From a virus, in the IMG/VR virus record IMGVR_UViG_3300036859_000430, positions 1 through 48,291 of that record: DNA of 48,291 nt; one strand, 5' to 3'. The notes beneath the pieces were generated by a model. It worked only from the letters and a program-made list of their open reading frames with translations, was not told the DNA's origin and did no database searches. The translations under genes and the position numbers were made by a program. Shown piece after piece: positions 1-8,960 of the stretch. Numbering within the stretch: the stretch's first letter is position 1; each line of letters opens with the position of its first letter.

Positions 1-256
1 GGACCAACGGTGTATCCAGCAAGTAATTGGCGTTCGGTTGAAGCTTTAGAACGTTATAGGGGGAGACGGTGGTCGAACCTGGACCGCATCCATCGGGAAC
101 GGATTGTATCCAAGCTGATAGTTGTGCTCCAGTAATTATTTCTATTGGAGCTGTTGCTATTTGAGCGGAGCAACTCTGAATAGCATTAACTCCAATAAGC
201 GCTCCGCCCAGAGTTAAGAGCCCAACAATCCAACTAACAGCGGCTTTCTTAGTCAT
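1..256 (-). CDS. exported beta-helix protein, N-terminal part (cut by window edge)
   Basis: This is the first 85 codons of the gene seen complete at 46865-48025, reading off the left edge. The start at 256 overlaps the stop of the holin-like gene by 8 bases. The hydrophobic N-terminus and the mature start match the right copy, but codon changes include Val to Ala in the QIVTAP segment (QIATAP here) caused by G156A. It is the same locus met a second time because the contig is circular, and not a truncated paralogue. Confidence 0.85.
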   Translation of the reverse strand, partial: MTKKAAVSWIVGLLTLGGALIGVNAIQSCSAQIATAPIEIITGAQLSAWIQSVPDGCGPGSTTVSPYNVLKLQPNANYLLDTPLV

Positions 257-522
257 TGGGCGTCTCTACGGTCCCATCAACCACATTAGCCGTCATCGGG
301 TCCGCAGGGTTACGCTGCTTTTTAGCCACAAAGAAAGTGACGACGGCCGCCCCCTTGGAGAACAACAGGAGCGCGGCACCCTGGACCTCTGGGTCGCTTA
401 GGCTGTTGAAGTCGAAGCCACCCTTGAGCAGCCCTGACAAAATCAGGACTGCGCCCACCACATCGCCCAGAGCTGATTGGAGTGTCTCAGCTGGGCGAGT
501 TCTAATCAATTCCAGTAGCTTT
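1..522. repeat. left copy of imperfect terminal direct repeat
   Basis: These 522 bases recur at the right end of the window with eight substitutions and no indels (left to right copy: T128C, G156A, A283G, G342A, T435C, T483C, A498G, A509G), all of them transitions. The repeat contains the start of the beta-helix gene and nearly all of the holin-like gene, so it is gene sequence seen twice and not a separate element. The simplest reading is that the contig runs once round a circular or circularly permuted genome and overlaps itself. The mismatches suggest that the two ends came from slightly different members of a phage population. Confidence 0.9.
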
Positions 523-530
523 TGAAGCAT
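249..530 (-). CDS. small membrane protein, probable holin
   Basis: A 93-residue protein with two hydrophobic stretches (about residues 20-37 and 50-68) separated by a short polar loop, and a charged C-terminal tail after AKKQRN. Size, topology and position just downstream of the endolysin gene fit a phage holin, which would make holes in the host membrane to release the amidase. The start has a good GAGGAG Shine-Dalgarno sequence about nine bases upstream. It overlaps the beta-helix gene by 8 bases, so the two are probably translationally coupled. No holin family is recognised by sequence, so the function rests on context. The right-hand copy differs by one residue (Val to Ala near the C-terminus). 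Confidence 0.65.
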   Translation of the reverse strand: MLQKLLELIRTRPAETLQSALGDVVGAVLILSGLLKGGFDFNSLSDPEVQGAALLLFSKGAAVVTFFVAKKQRNPADPMTANVVDGTVETPND

Positions 531-636
531 TTCTACTTCTCCTCTCTTTTAGTGCCAGTATCAAATCTTCGCGTTGAAACAACAAAGCTACCGCAGATTG
601 CGCCAAAGCGTCTATGACGACTGCAACAGTTTCCAT
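502..636 (-). CDS. possible small protein between coiled-coil and holin genes
   Basis: A 44-codon frame fills the 115-base gap between the coiled-coil membrane protein and the holin-like gene and runs 29 bases into the latter. It begins METVAVVIDALAQ and has one mildly hydrophobic helix followed by a basic segment (KERRSR). The purine-rich AGAGGAGGG lies directly against the ATG, which is too close for an ideal Shine-Dalgarno sequence and is the main reason for doubt. No family is recognised. Confidence 0.35.
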   Translation of the reverse strand: METVAVVIDALAQSAVALLFQREDLILALKERRSRNASKATGID

Positions 637-645
637 CCCTCCTCT

Positions 646-1230
646 CTATGGCGCATTCTGTGCGAAGTTCAGGAGCAGGTTGATAAGCACTCCCGCCCCC
701 AGGGTAGCAAGGAAATAGAGCAACGTCCGACGTTGACCCGCCTGACTCTCCTTGTACTCATCGAACGTCTTACGATCGATGGTCCTGCTGAGGTCGTTGT
801 TGACGGTGGTCCGCCACTCGCTCCACTCATCGAGTTTCTCTTGGAAAGAGTCTTGCGATAGGTACTTCCCGTCGGCTCGATTCTGGAAGGCCTCCAGATG
901 CGACACCCGATCCATGATTGCACCCGTGGCCGTGTCGAAGGTCTCCCTAGGAAGGTATCTGGCCCGGTCCTGGATCATTTCGCTCCGGTAGCCATTTATC
1001 ACGTCCAGTCGCTTCGATAATTCGTCCTTCGTAGCTTCCAACTGCCCGCTGAACCCTTCACGCGCCAATCGGAGAGCGTCCCGATCCTCCATCCGCTGTT
1101 GTTGAAGATTGTCACGCTGTTGCCGGATAGCCTCTTGGTCAGCCAAATGACGCTGATCATGAGCGACTTGATGGTCACGAACGATCCGCTCTATGTAATC
1201 ACGCATGGGAACAATCGGTTCGGAGTTCAC
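646..1230 (-). CDS. coiled-coil protein with C-terminal membrane anchor (lysis region)
   Basis: 194 residues. Residues about 20-160 are highly charged and heptad-like (RQQRDNLQQQRMEDRDALR), predicting a long coiled coil. Residues about 168-188 form one transmembrane helix (LLYFLATLGAGVLINLLLNF). It lies between the endolysin and the holin-like gene in the late operon. Phage lysis cassettes often hold a second membrane protein, so it may be a holin partner or a spanin-like tether, but a C-terminal anchor with a long internal coil is also compatible with other roles. No enzyme motif is visible. Confidence 0.7.
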   Translation of the reverse strand: MNSEPIVPMRDYIERIVRDHQVAHDQRHLADQEAIRQQRDNLQQQRMEDRDALRLAREGFSGQLEATKDELSKRLDVINGYRSEMIQDRARYLPRETFDTATGAIMDRVSHLEAFQNRADGKYLSQDSFQEKLDEWSEWRTTVNNDLSRTIDRKTFDEYKESQAGQRRTLLYFLATLGAGVLINLLLNFAQNAP

Positions 1231-1262
1231 TCCAAAGCCTCCTCGGGCATTTAACCTCCTCT

Positions 1263-2054
1263 CTATCCAGCTGCCGCAACCCAGGTGGCAGGATTGACCA
1301 CACCAGTGACCGGCAGATGCTTATCATATTGAAACTCCTTGGTAGCTTTCTGGATGCCTCCACCAAAATACGGCAACAGAACAACGAAGCCCTTGTAGCC
1401 GAGCTTCCGTAGTCGAGCTTTCCAATACAGCACATCCGTGCCTCGGACGCCCGCCACTACTGGACGGTACCAACGGGAATACCAGCGTACTAGAGCCATG
1501 AAGTAGTCCTGAGGGAAGCCTACCCCCGGATCGGTATGCTGACTCTGGCGGAAAGCCTTGCTGATATTATTATGTGTAGCGAACCCTGCTGGCTTCGTAG
1601 GATTGGAACCTAATCTAGTCAGGTCCGTGACTGAAAGCCATTTCATGGGTACTTTGAATTTCCGCACCTTCCGTGAGTACCACCAGGCCGCGCGTCGAAT
1701 GGTCCTCCGGTTCCTGGCGGTCAACCACCGATCACGCGGCCAGGAAGCTTTCCCGGCCAATTCCCCGTGGAGTCCACAGTCGTTGTAGGGCGGTGCTCCC
1801 CATGCTTCGGCATTCTTGCCGTCGTCAGTGAGGAACATTTGACTTGTGTCTGAGTCAAACCCTGCGTGAGCACTCCCTCGCGATCGTGCATCTTGAAACC
1901 ATCGTCCGATAGCCTCAGCTGAGGAGTCCAGTCCTTCGCCATCAAACGCTTCTGCATCGTGCACCACTAGGACGGTAACGCGCCCCTCTCGAGCCCCGCT
2001 ATGATGTAGAGCAGGAAAATATGTAGTGCGTAGTACGTCAATCAAATCCCCCAC
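1263..2054 (-). CDS. endolysin: N-acetylmuramoyl-L-alanine amidase with peptidoglycan-binding domain
   Basis: 263 residues. The N-terminal domain (about 25-190) is of the Amidase_2/PGRP type, a zinc amidase that cuts between muramic acid and L-alanine. Candidate zinc ligands and catalytic residues are His32 (LVVHDAEA), His161 (ATHNNIS) and His173/Asp175 in the family signature HTDPG followed by FPQDYF. Residues about 203-260 form a PG_binding_1 domain (VRGTDVLYWKARLRKLGY, then VTGVVNPATW). There is no signal peptide, consistent with release through the holin coded downstream. This is the main lysis enzyme. The exact bond cut is inferred from the family. Confidence 0.9.
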   Translation of the reverse strand: MGDLIDVLRTTYFPALHHSGAREGRVTVLVVHDAEAFDGEGLDSSAEAIGRWFQDARSRGSAHAGFDSDTSQMFLTDDGKNAEAWGAPPYNDCGLHGELAGKASWPRDRWLTARNRRTIRRAAWWYSRKVRKFKVPMKWLSVTDLTRLGSNPTKPAGFATHNNISKAFRQSQHTDPGVGFPQDYFMALVRWYSRWYRPVVAGVRGTDVLYWKARLRKLGYKGFVVLLPYFGGGIQKATKEFQYDKHLPVTGVVNPATWVAAAG

Positions 2055-2066
2055 AATCGTCTCCCT

Positions 2067-2753
2067 TCATTCCTCCGTTACTATCAAGCCCCAGCCATAG
2101 AGTTCTTCCTCTTCCTCTGTTGATCCAAATTTGAACTCTCTGCGTAGGTCCTGCAATTGCCCTATATTACCGAAAGTAGAGGACACAGACCCAGGGCCAA
2201 TCTTATAAGACATTGCTACCCAACTGTTATGGTGTCCAGGCGCGCAGGGCGGCAGACCATCAGCTACAAAGCAAGTGTTACCGATGAATCCTGTATTATA
2301 GTCGGCTCCGGTTACGACCCCCGTAGAGCCGTGAGGCGGGCGTCCCAGAGCGCCTCCTTCGAATCCTCTCCATATCTGGACTCTTAAATCGGTGGGACTT
2401 GCACTTGGATCGATGGAAGCTGTCAACTTGACTGTTCCCCAACAAGAGAGTACAGCATCGTCAGAATACGCGGCGGAAACGGTGCTGGGACCGGTAAAAT
2501 CCCCACGGAATGCTAGTGCCCAGCCAGCGCCTATGTTCGGAATAGGAATAGTAAGGCTAGATAGCGGATTTGTTAAAATACGGTAGGACCCAGCCACGTT
2601 AGATACCGATATTAACTCATCCGCCTTCTCGCTGCATACCACTAAGTCTCCAGCTTGAAGCGCGGGAAAATCGATGGTGTAATCATCGAACCCCCAGACG
2701 ATGGGACCGTCTTGGCATCCAGAGACGTTGGAATACGCGCCTATAAACTGCAT
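2067..2753 (-). CDS. late structural protein of unknown function (distal tail region)
   Basis: 228 residues, rich in Gly, Ser, Thr and aromatic residues with alternating polar and hydrophobic character, typical of beta-rich virion proteins. There is no transmembrane segment, although it has an acidic EEEEE stretch near the C-terminus. It lies between the tail-hub genes and the endolysin, where phages usually encode minor tail, fibre or receptor-binding proteins, so it may contact the host surface. No family is recognised. Confidence 0.6.
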   Translation of the reverse strand: MQFIGAYSNVSGCQDGPIVWGFDDYTIDFPALQAGDLVVCSEKADELISVSNVAGSYRILTNPLSSLTIPIPNIGAGWALAFRGDFTGPSTVSAAYSDDAVLSCWGTVKLTASIDPSASPTDLRVQIWRGFEGGALGRPPHGSTGVVTGADYNTGFIGNTCFVADGLPPCAPGHHNSWVAMSYKIGPGSVSSTFGNIGQLQDLRREFKFGSTEEEEELYGWGLIVTEE

Positions 2754-3236
2754 TTAATCAGATCGAAGCATTCTAACTTGCCAGGACCAATCCTCAGCAT
2801 CGCCAGCTGTCCCACTGGTAGCTTCCACCGTCAGGTAATCGCCCTGATTAAGAGCGGCGCTTTGACAGGTGAACGTATGGACGTCAGTCCCATCCTCTTG
2901 GCCTATTTCAATCTTCAACGTAGCTATCGTCTCCAGGTCTCCGCCGCCCGAGGGGTGTTTATATACTTTACCTGTGACCGCCGAAGAGGATGGGCCATCC
3001 CCCACCGACATTCGGCATTGACGAATATTGTACGAATGCTCCGCCACCCACTTAGTCTTAGGTTGGAAGGGGAAGGACGATATAGTCCCCGGCTTGGAGA
3101 AGGTGGCCACGGTGATACCGTGTTTAGCTTTTTCCAGGTCTCGCACCCGTCGTTCATGATCGTCCACTTGTGTGGACATGTCCCGGTAGGGACGATTCCA
3201 CATGGGCTGCACGGGAATTAGTTCGCGCCCCATCAA
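2754..3236 (-). CDS. probable minor tail protein
   Basis: 160 residues. The N-terminus has a short amphipathic coil (VDDHERRVRDLEKAKHG) of the kind that trimerises tail fibres, followed by a beta-rich domain. The start overlaps the end of the upstream Gp37-like tail gene by 4 bases and the stop is next to the following gene, so the three are translated together. A short trimeric fibre or fibre adaptor is a reasonable guess. No recognised domain. Confidence 0.6.
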   Translation of the reverse strand: MMGRELIPVQPMWNRPYRDMSTQVDDHERRVRDLEKAKHGITVATFSKPGTISSFPFQPKTKWVAEHSYNIRQCRMSVGDGPSSSAVTGKVYKHPSGGGDLETIATLKIEIGQEDGTDVHTFTCQSAALNQGDYLTVEATSGTAGDAEDWSWQVRMLRSD

Positions 3237-4690
3237 TGCACCTGATATTCTAGATTATTGTCCATAACCAAAGTCGCTTTCTCCTTGCCTGACTTATCCC
3301 AGTCGACTTGCCGCGCCAGCAGCCGGACGGTGGCGTCTATGTCGAGGTAACCATCCTGGAACAGTACCGGATATCGAAGTCCCAGAGGCAGATCGAATGT
3401 TACTTTATCCTGAGGGATATCTATCTCCATCGCCAGGGCGGGCCTCCGATGCCGCCTGACAAAGGCATCGGCGTATACATCCAGCCAATGCTGATTACAA
3501 GTGCCGGGACGGTGCCAGACTTGATGTATCTTCCCGTAGGTCTTGTAATCGGCGCTGCGATGAGCCTCTCCCCAGGAGGAATCTTCGCCCTCACCGAATC
3601 CCTGAACAAAAACTTGGGTGGCTACGTCCGATAATTGTTGTTGAACGCGAATGGACGCGATGTTAGACGAATTAAAGACGGGGGAACCTACTTCGACGCC
3701 TGGACGAGTCCTGGTTTGCACTGTTTTATCGGCATCCACCCAGAAGTCGAACCAAAACCCCGCCGCATTGGCTATATCTACTGCAATATCGGCCAACGTT
3801 TGCCATTCGTGCCAGGACCTATTAGTCTCGGTGCCTTTCTCCTCCCCCCATTGGCCGAATCCTCGAGAATATCCAATCATTCGTTGGCTGTTAGCGTAAT
3901 CGAATACGCCCCAGAATACATCAAAGAAGTCGGTGAGTGCGTCAAAGTGGAATTTGTATTCCGGAGCTATCATCCTCATCTTCATCAATTCGAACCAATC
4001 CTTGGCAATGAACTCTACAATTCCGGTACCTGAATTGGCCTGGTAGTCCCACAAACGGCCTCCCCATACCAGGATTCCCTCCCGGTAGACCAGGATATCA
4101 CGCCTGCCGATCACCAAGCACCCATTGTCCTGCGTTCCCGTGTCGGCATGGTGGAACGGAGTTTTGAACGAACACGTTCCAGAATCATCTAGCACAAAGG
4201 AATAGCTCAATTCCGACATAGGAATTTCGCATATGTCGGCTCCGTTAATGTCGGTAGAGATTAGGGTGTATTTGGGATCGGGTGGATATGGACCCGGAGG
4301 GATTGGCCCTATTTGTGCTAGAATCGTGGGCGAGGCAACAGCAACAAAAGCCTCAACCGTTCCAGGCGATACGATTACTCCAGCGGAGATTAAAGGGACT
4401 CCGATCGCGACTGTAGCGGGGACCCCACCTGCCAAAGCCACCGTAACCACTAGAATCGTCGGCGTTCCTATGGCAGCCACTCCCGCCACCACATTGGGAG
4501 TAGCGGAAACGTCTCCACCTGTGGACACGCTAGGCGTCCCAATAGATACTACGGCTGTTACGGAAGCGGGAGCCGGAGTTACATCGGTTTGTACGACCGG
4601 AATCCCGATAGACGCCACAGCGGCCACCGCTGCGGGAGTCGCTATAGTTTCAGCCTCAGGTGAAGACAGAAGGGCTTGCGTTAGCCACAA
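3233..4690 (-). CDS. minor tail protein (Gp37-like) with N-terminal 22-24-residue repeats
   Basis: 485 residues. Residues about 15-125 contain five degenerate copies of a 22-24-residue repeat of the form AxPxxVxAVAxIGxPxV. The remaining about 350 residues resemble the siphovirus ReqiPepy6 Gp37-like minor tail family, a hub-like protein beginning with a short beta domain that includes REGILVWGGRLWDY and continuing with several aromatic-rich segments. The repeats are of the same kind as those filling the 399-residue protein at 11632-12831. The gene follows the Dit-like protein and two virion proteins, as expected for the tail tip. The repeat block could be a flexible stalk or binding surface. 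Confidence 0.75.
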   Translation of the reverse strand: MWLTQALLSSPEAETIATPAAVAAVASIGIPVVQTDVTPAPASVTAVVSIGTPSVSTGGDVSATPNVVAGVAAIGTPTILVVTVALAGGVPATVAIGVPLISAGVIVSPGTVEAFVAVASPTILAQIGPIPPGPYPPDPKYTLISTDINGADICEIPMSELSYSFVLDDSGTCSFKTPFHHADTGTQDNGCLVIGRRDILVYREGILVWGGRLWDYQANSGTGIVEFIAKDWFELMKMRMIAPEYKFHFDALTDFFDVFWGVFDYANSQRMIGYSRGFGQWGEEKGTETNRSWHEWQTLADIAVDIANAAGFWFDFWVDADKTVQTRTRPGVEVGSPVFNSSNIASIRVQQQLSDVATQVFVQGFGEGEDSSWGEAHRSADYKTYGKIHQVWHRPGTCNQHWLDVYADAFVRRHRRPALAMEIDIPQDKVTFDLPLGLRYPVLFQDGYLDIDATVRLLARQVDWDKSGKEKATLVMDNNLEYQVH

Positions 4691-4692
4691 AG

Positions 4693-5028
4693 TTAGGACA
4701 CCTTACGAAGGGACCATGGCAATGAGGTAATTGAACCGGCGGTTCGCTTGGCGGTGACGTCCCATCCATGGAGCAAGATAAAAGACGGGGATACCCACCC
4801 ATCCTTACCTTGATCGTTAGCAATAACCCATTTCTCCACCAGACGTTGCGTACCGCCCGAGATAACTTTCTCTTTGAGTCTTATCTCCACTACATCATCT
4901 TTGGCCATGGCGGCGGCGTCAATCCATATTTGGATAACGCCATTAGAAGTCTCGGGGCTGGTGGTGTTAAGCGTTTGTTCGCTGCCATCCAGCGTCTTGG
5001 TGCCCGATTCGTGTTCATCAACTGCCAT
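4693..5028 (-). CDS. small virion-associated protein, unknown
   Basis: 111 residues, beta-rich, without membrane segment. It starts after a GGAGG-type ribosome site and ends 2 bases before the Gp37-like tail gene, so it belongs to the tail operon. Sequence such as QIWIDAAAMAKDDVVEIRLKE suggests a compact beta sandwich. It could be a tail-tip accessory or decoration protein, but no family is recognised. Confidence 0.6.
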   Translation of the reverse strand: MAVDEHESGTKTLDGSEQTLNTTSPETSNGVIQIWIDAAAMAKDDVVEIRLKEKVISGGTQRLVEKWVIANDQGKDGWVSPSFILLHGWDVTAKRTAGSITSLPWSLRKVS

Positions 5029-5037
5029 AGGATCCTC

Positions 5038-5871
5038 CTAGCTAACAGCGTAGATGGCACAATCGCAGGTGTCCGGAGAGCCGTTGCAATAGGCCCGCAT
5101 TGATAGTCTCTCTCCCACAGCGAAATCTCCCCAAATGCCCATTGCGGGGAGTGGTCCGTATTCATTCTCGGTAGCATCTGGAACCAAGAAGTGCCAATCC
5201 CAACTAATGCTTTTCTCGGTGGCCGCTCCTATGCCCATTTCTATTGCATAATCGTGAGTAACCATCGACGTATCACCTGCATGTTGGAATCCTGGGTAGA
5301 GATAGAAATGCTCCTCGTCGGTAGCAGCTTCTACCTGTGTCCAAGCTCCCTCAGCATTATTGCCCGGCGTAATAGCTACGCCGTTGTTGTTAATTCCTGC
5401 ATTAGGTCCGTATGCCGTTATTTTACTGCCAATAGGGAAGGGTGTCGGGCTGCTTGGCTCACCGTATAGAGCTACGTAAACTCGGAATGCAGTACTTAAT
5501 CTTTGACCTTGGGCTCGAGCCGACAATCGAGTCCCAGCTGGAATGTATAGCGGGAAAGAATAATGCTTTCCAAACCCAAATGCAGAGGCCTGACCGATCA
5601 TAAGATCGGGGATAAGTACTGATTCCGATCCAGCTGCTCCATGCATTATATCGCATAACCCTGCTGAGTCCGTACCGCTGGCTGCGTAGCTCTGACAGCA
5701 AACATGAATCCAATATGCATCCCCACCTGTGGAGGCGATTAACTGTGTAGGTGTCTCCGCGCTCTTGCCAGTGGAAGATGGAGCCGTAGTCACTGAGGTT
5801 CCCACGGGATTAGCGGCTATGGATTGATTTGATTCATAGTATTTCCACGAGAACGGAGGAGTATAGAGCAT
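5038..5871 (-). CDS. tail-region structural protein, unknown
   Basis: 277 residues, rich in Gly, Ser, Ala and aromatics, with several Cys residues including a C-terminal CDCAIY segment. It looks like a jelly-roll or other beta-rich virion protein. It lies directly after the Dit-like gene. Position fits a baseplate or receptor-contact protein, but sequence alone does not assign it. Confidence 0.6.
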   Translation of the reverse strand: MLYTPPFSWKYYESNQSIAANPVGTSVTTAPSSTGKSAETPTQLIASTGGDAYWIHVCCQSYAASGTDSAGLCDIMHGAAGSESVLIPDLMIGQASAFGFGKHYSFPLYIPAGTRLSARAQGQRLSTAFRVYVALYGEPSSPTPFPIGSKITAYGPNAGINNNGVAITPGNNAEGAWTQVEAATDEEHFYLYPGFQHAGDTSMVTHDYAIEMGIGAATEKSISWDWHFLVPDATENEYGPLPAMGIWGDFAVGERLSMRAYCNGSPDTCDCAIYAVS

Positions 5872-5879
5872 CTAGCCTC

Positions 5880-6326
5880 CTATGGGTCCGGCAGGATGGT
5901 TGGGTCCTCTGCTACGAATTCTACGGCCCAGTTGGTTTTACCTAAACTGAGAAGGCGATTCACGTCGAAATGGCGATTGAGGGGTTTACACATGACTTTC
6001 TTAGCCCCCCAACCGGGCCAGTTGAATTGCAGCGCCAGATCGGCAACTTGCGGAGCAAAAGCCGGAAGCCACGTCGTGTACATATCGGTAAACGCGTCGT
6101 CCACGTCACCAGCCACGTAGACGCCCGACAGGATAATGTGACTCTCTTCCAATACAGAGGTATATGTCCATGATCCATCTTCCCCAGCTTTAGGTACAAT
6201 CTCCGACCTAATATCGGGCATTCCCATGCCCTCTACTTCCATATTGTATCCGAACCGCGCACCCGTAGATGAGCCCTGGCCGAACGAGAATGAATTGTAA
6301 ATATACTCAAATTCCACGGCAGGCAC
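5880..6326 (-). CDS. distal tail protein (Dit-like)
   Basis: 148 residues coded immediately downstream of the tape-measure gene, the usual place of Dit, the ring that joins the tail tube to the tip. The sequence has the Dit-like pattern of a beta-rich N-terminus (FEYIYNSFSFGQG), a middle region with MSGVYVAGD-like strands, and a C-terminus describing a strand pair (TNWAVEFVAEDPTILPDP) that resembles the common WxVEFxxxDP ending of siphophage Dit proteins. It is a short Dit without a visible carbohydrate-binding extension. Confidence 0.7.
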   Translation of the reverse strand: MPAVEFEYIYNSFSFGQGSSTGARFGYNMEVEGMGMPDIRSEIVPKAGEDGSWTYTSVLEESHIILSGVYVAGDVDDAFTDMYTTWLPAFAPQVADLALQFNWPGWGAKKVMCKPLNRHFDVNRLLSLGKTNWAVEFVAEDPTILPDP

Positions 6327-8960
6327 CTAGATCGTCCCCCTCCGTCGCTCCCACCGCATCGCAGCAGATACACCGTGAGGGTCCTTAACTCCGTATATGT
6401 TGATATGAGTGTCGCCCCTTTTAGCCCCTACTTCCTCCAGCGCCAGCTTCATCTGTTCCCCCAGAATGGCTCGGCCGCGCTTGTCGAACGGAATAACCCC
6501 TTCATCGCTCTTGCCCTCGCCTCCCATAGCATATGGCGTGATCATAGTCGGACGCGTTAGGATGGCCCCAGCCTGGACTTTCCTAGGGGGAACGCTCCCG
6601 GGGGGTGGCGGAGGCGCGCCCTGTCGCTTTTCCCTTGCTCTGCGCTGCTTGGGGGTCTCATATTCAGGTGCTTTAATGCGCGGAGTGACGTAGAGGGTGG
6701 TATCGATCGTCGAAGGAAGAGAATAGAGAATGGCTCGATACCGTTCAATGTCGCGTTCGGCCTGAGTAGTTTGAGCGAGGATAGTTGTTCGGACCGACAA
6801 AGGAAGAGCACGCAGGCGAGCATCGTATTCCTCGGCCGCATCCCGCGCCGTCCTGATCTTTCCGCCTGTTTCTTTAGCTGCCTCCCCTTGCTCACGCAGC
6901 GCCTTCCTGGATTGCCTCAATTCGGCACGCAGCAACTTTAATGCCTTATTATATTGACCGGAGGCCAAGTACACAGCTAGCCATCGCTTCTGTGATTCGT
7001 TCACAAATCCATTAGCATTGGAAATCTGTTGAACCAATCGAGCGAGTGTCTCAGCCTGCTCAGCCGTCACGCCGACGTTTTCTCGACCAATCGCGCTGGC
7101 TACAATAGCCGCGCGGTTGTAGATTTCTCCCCACAGCTTAGCGGCAGCCGAGCTAGCGATGAAACTGTCGCCAATTGCCCTCAGACCGACATTATTAAGC
7201 TTGATCTTACCTTCGGCATCCAGCGCCGCTCCTGCCACTCTCCGCAGACCCGCCCGGAAATCTCGAAGCCCGTCGCCTGTTCCGTCCAAAAGCGGTATGG
7301 ATTCCCGGAGGGCAATATTGACTCGCTCTTGAGCCACCGCAGCAGGTACGCCCAGACGAACCAAGTCTCGGTATAGATCGCCAACGGCTTTAAATGCCGC
7401 TATAGTTGCTTTATCAAAACCACCAGTTAGACCAGTTTGTAGCGTATTGAGGAAGTTACTGAAACTCTTTCCCGGTCCGCCTTGCTGAATGTTCTTTTGA
7501 ATGGCTGCGATTTGGTCAGCTGTGAATCCGAGTTCCTTTCCGATCTTGTGAACGTCCGTATGCGCATCCGCAAGAGCAGACAATCCAGCTGCCAATGGAA
7601 CCAGCACTAGTGCCGCGACTCCCAGACCTCCCAGGACTCCGGTTAGACCAGTTCCGGCCCCCGCAACTGTACCCAGAGTCCTAATACCTACAATTAATGC
7701 ACCGACGTTCCTGGCCAGGCCTCCGATCACGCGTAAAACGGGGCCAGCGGCAATGGCGAGCAAGCCAAGTTGAACAACCATATCCTGAGTGTGAGGAGAT
7801 AGTCGTCCGAACGAATCCCCCAAGTTCGACACGCCTTCAGCCGCACGGCCCAGTGCGGGGAGGAACCGACTTCCAATATTAATGCCTGCCGTGGACAGCA
7901 CCGCCAGAGCACGACGCATCTTAAATCGGGTGGTATCAGCAGCTACATCAAATGCCGCATTCAGATCACCAGTTGAATTGGTGACTTCCCTGAATACTCT
8001 ACGCACTTTCGCGGCATTCTGACCAGTCAAGTCGAGTGCGAGAGTCAGCGCTCGGACTCCGCCTACAGCCGTCTTGAAGTCCTCAGCCGATAGTTCTTTC
8101 CGGAGGAAAGTTAGAGTATTAAGCAGTCCTCGGACGCGCAACATTCGATGGAGTTCTTCTAACGACAGGCCAAGACCAGCGAATACTTTCTTGGCCTTCT
8201 CGGTTGGACCAAGCAATGAAGATAGAAGGAATCGCAGGGCCTGCGCGGCTCTGTGAGTATTATACCCAGCCAAAGTAACGGCGGCCAGAGACCCCGCCAC
8301 TTCATCGAAGGTGACTCCCAGAGAGGCAGCGACTGGGATGGCATAACCAATAGAGGTCGCCAGTTCAGCCGGTTCAGCTTTACCTTCTCGGACGGCAGCA
8401 ATAAGGACGTCGGTAACATGAGCGGCCGTCAATCCGGTCTTGGCGTAGGCGTTCAGAGCGGAGGTCACGGCATCCGCGATCTGGGTGGTCTCGCCCAGCC
8501 CAGCAGCCGCAGCATGAGCACTAACCCGCAATAGGTCCATTGCCTTTGCAGCTGGGACACCCGAGGAGGTAATGAAATACAGAGCATCTGCCAACTTCCT
8601 AGGCATAATTCCGACTTCGCGCGACAATACCAGGATTTCATCGTGGAAGCGCCTGATCCAGCGGGCATCAATTCGGACCAGTCCTTGGATTCGCGCCAGG
8701 GACGTCTCGAAGTCTACCCCAAGTTTGCCCGCAGCAACGGCAGCAATTCCGAGAGGAACTGTTAGTCCTTGAGTGAGCTTGGCTCCGATGGACGAAATCG
8801 TCGCTCCGGATCGCTGTAGCGCCGCTCCGAATCCTTGATTGAAAGTACGAGCTATTTGGGGTAGCTGGGCTTTCATAGACTGGTTCAGAGAGAAGCCGAA
8901 CCGAGTCATGTTGGGCAGGATGGTTACGTACGCGCTTCCGGCATTAATCCCCAGCGGCAC
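6327..8960 (-). CDS. tail tape measure protein (TP901-like)
   Basis: 877 residues, the longest protein of the structural block. The N-terminal half has the TP901-type core (GVPAAKAMDLLRVSAHAAAA, then TSIGYAIPVAASLGVTFDEV), followed by a hydrophobic Gly/Ala/Leu-rich region (about 390-470) that probably forms transmembrane helices during DNA entry, and coiled-coil segments towards the C-terminus. Tape-measure length sets tail length; about 0.15 nm per residue gives a tail near 130 nm. No lysozyme or peptidase domain is seen. The start overlaps the frameshifted chaperone frame by 17 bases, a standard arrangement. Confidence 0.93.
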   Translation of the reverse strand: MPLGINAGSAYVTILPNMTRFGFSLNQSMKAQLPQIARTFNQGFGAALQRSGATISSIGAKLTQGLTVPLGIAAVAAGKLGVDFETSLARIQGLVRIDARWIRRFHDEILVLSREVGIMPRKLADALYFITSSGVPAAKAMDLLRVSAHAAAAGLGETTQIADAVTSALNAYAKTGLTAAHVTDVLIAAVREGKAEPAELATSIGYAIPVAASLGVTFDEVAGSLAAVTLAGYNTHRAAQALRFLLSSLLGPTEKAKKVFAGLGLSLEELHRMLRVRGLLNTLTFLRKELSAEDFKTAVGGVRALTLALDLTGQNAAKVRRVFREVTNSTGDLNAAFDVAADTTRFKMRRALAVLSTAGINIGSRFLPALGRAAEGVSNLGDSFGRLSPHTQDMVVQLGLLAIAAGPVLRVIGGLARNVGALIVGIRTLGTVAGAGTGLTGVLGGLGVAALVLVPLAAGLSALADAHTDVHKIGKELGFTADQIAAIQKNIQQGGPGKSFSNFLNTLQTGLTGGFDKATIAAFKAVGDLYRDLVRLGVPAAVAQERVNIALRESIPLLDGTGDGLRDFRAGLRRVAGAALDAEGKIKLNNVGLRAIGDSFIASSAAAKLWGEIYNRAAIVASAIGRENVGVTAEQAETLARLVQQISNANGFVNESQKRWLAVYLASGQYNKALKLLRAELRQSRKALREQGEAAKETGGKIRTARDAAEEYDARLRALPLSVRTTILAQTTQAERDIERYRAILYSLPSTIDTTLYVTPRIKAPEYETPKQRRAREKRQGAPPPPPGSVPPRKVQAGAILTRPTMITPYAMGGEGKSDEGVIPFDKRGRAILGEQMKLALEEVGAKRGDTHINIYGVKDPHGVSAAMRWERRRGTI

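Noticed and set aside
1-522. Terminal repeat as a true packaged direct terminal repeat
   Set aside because: The copies differ at eight positions and contain ordinary gene sequence; copies within one replicating molecule are normally identical.
4233-4730. 165-codon plus-strand frame opposite the tail protein repeats
   Set aside because: Same cause: repeated AxPxxVxAV-type codons. No promoter or ribosome site.
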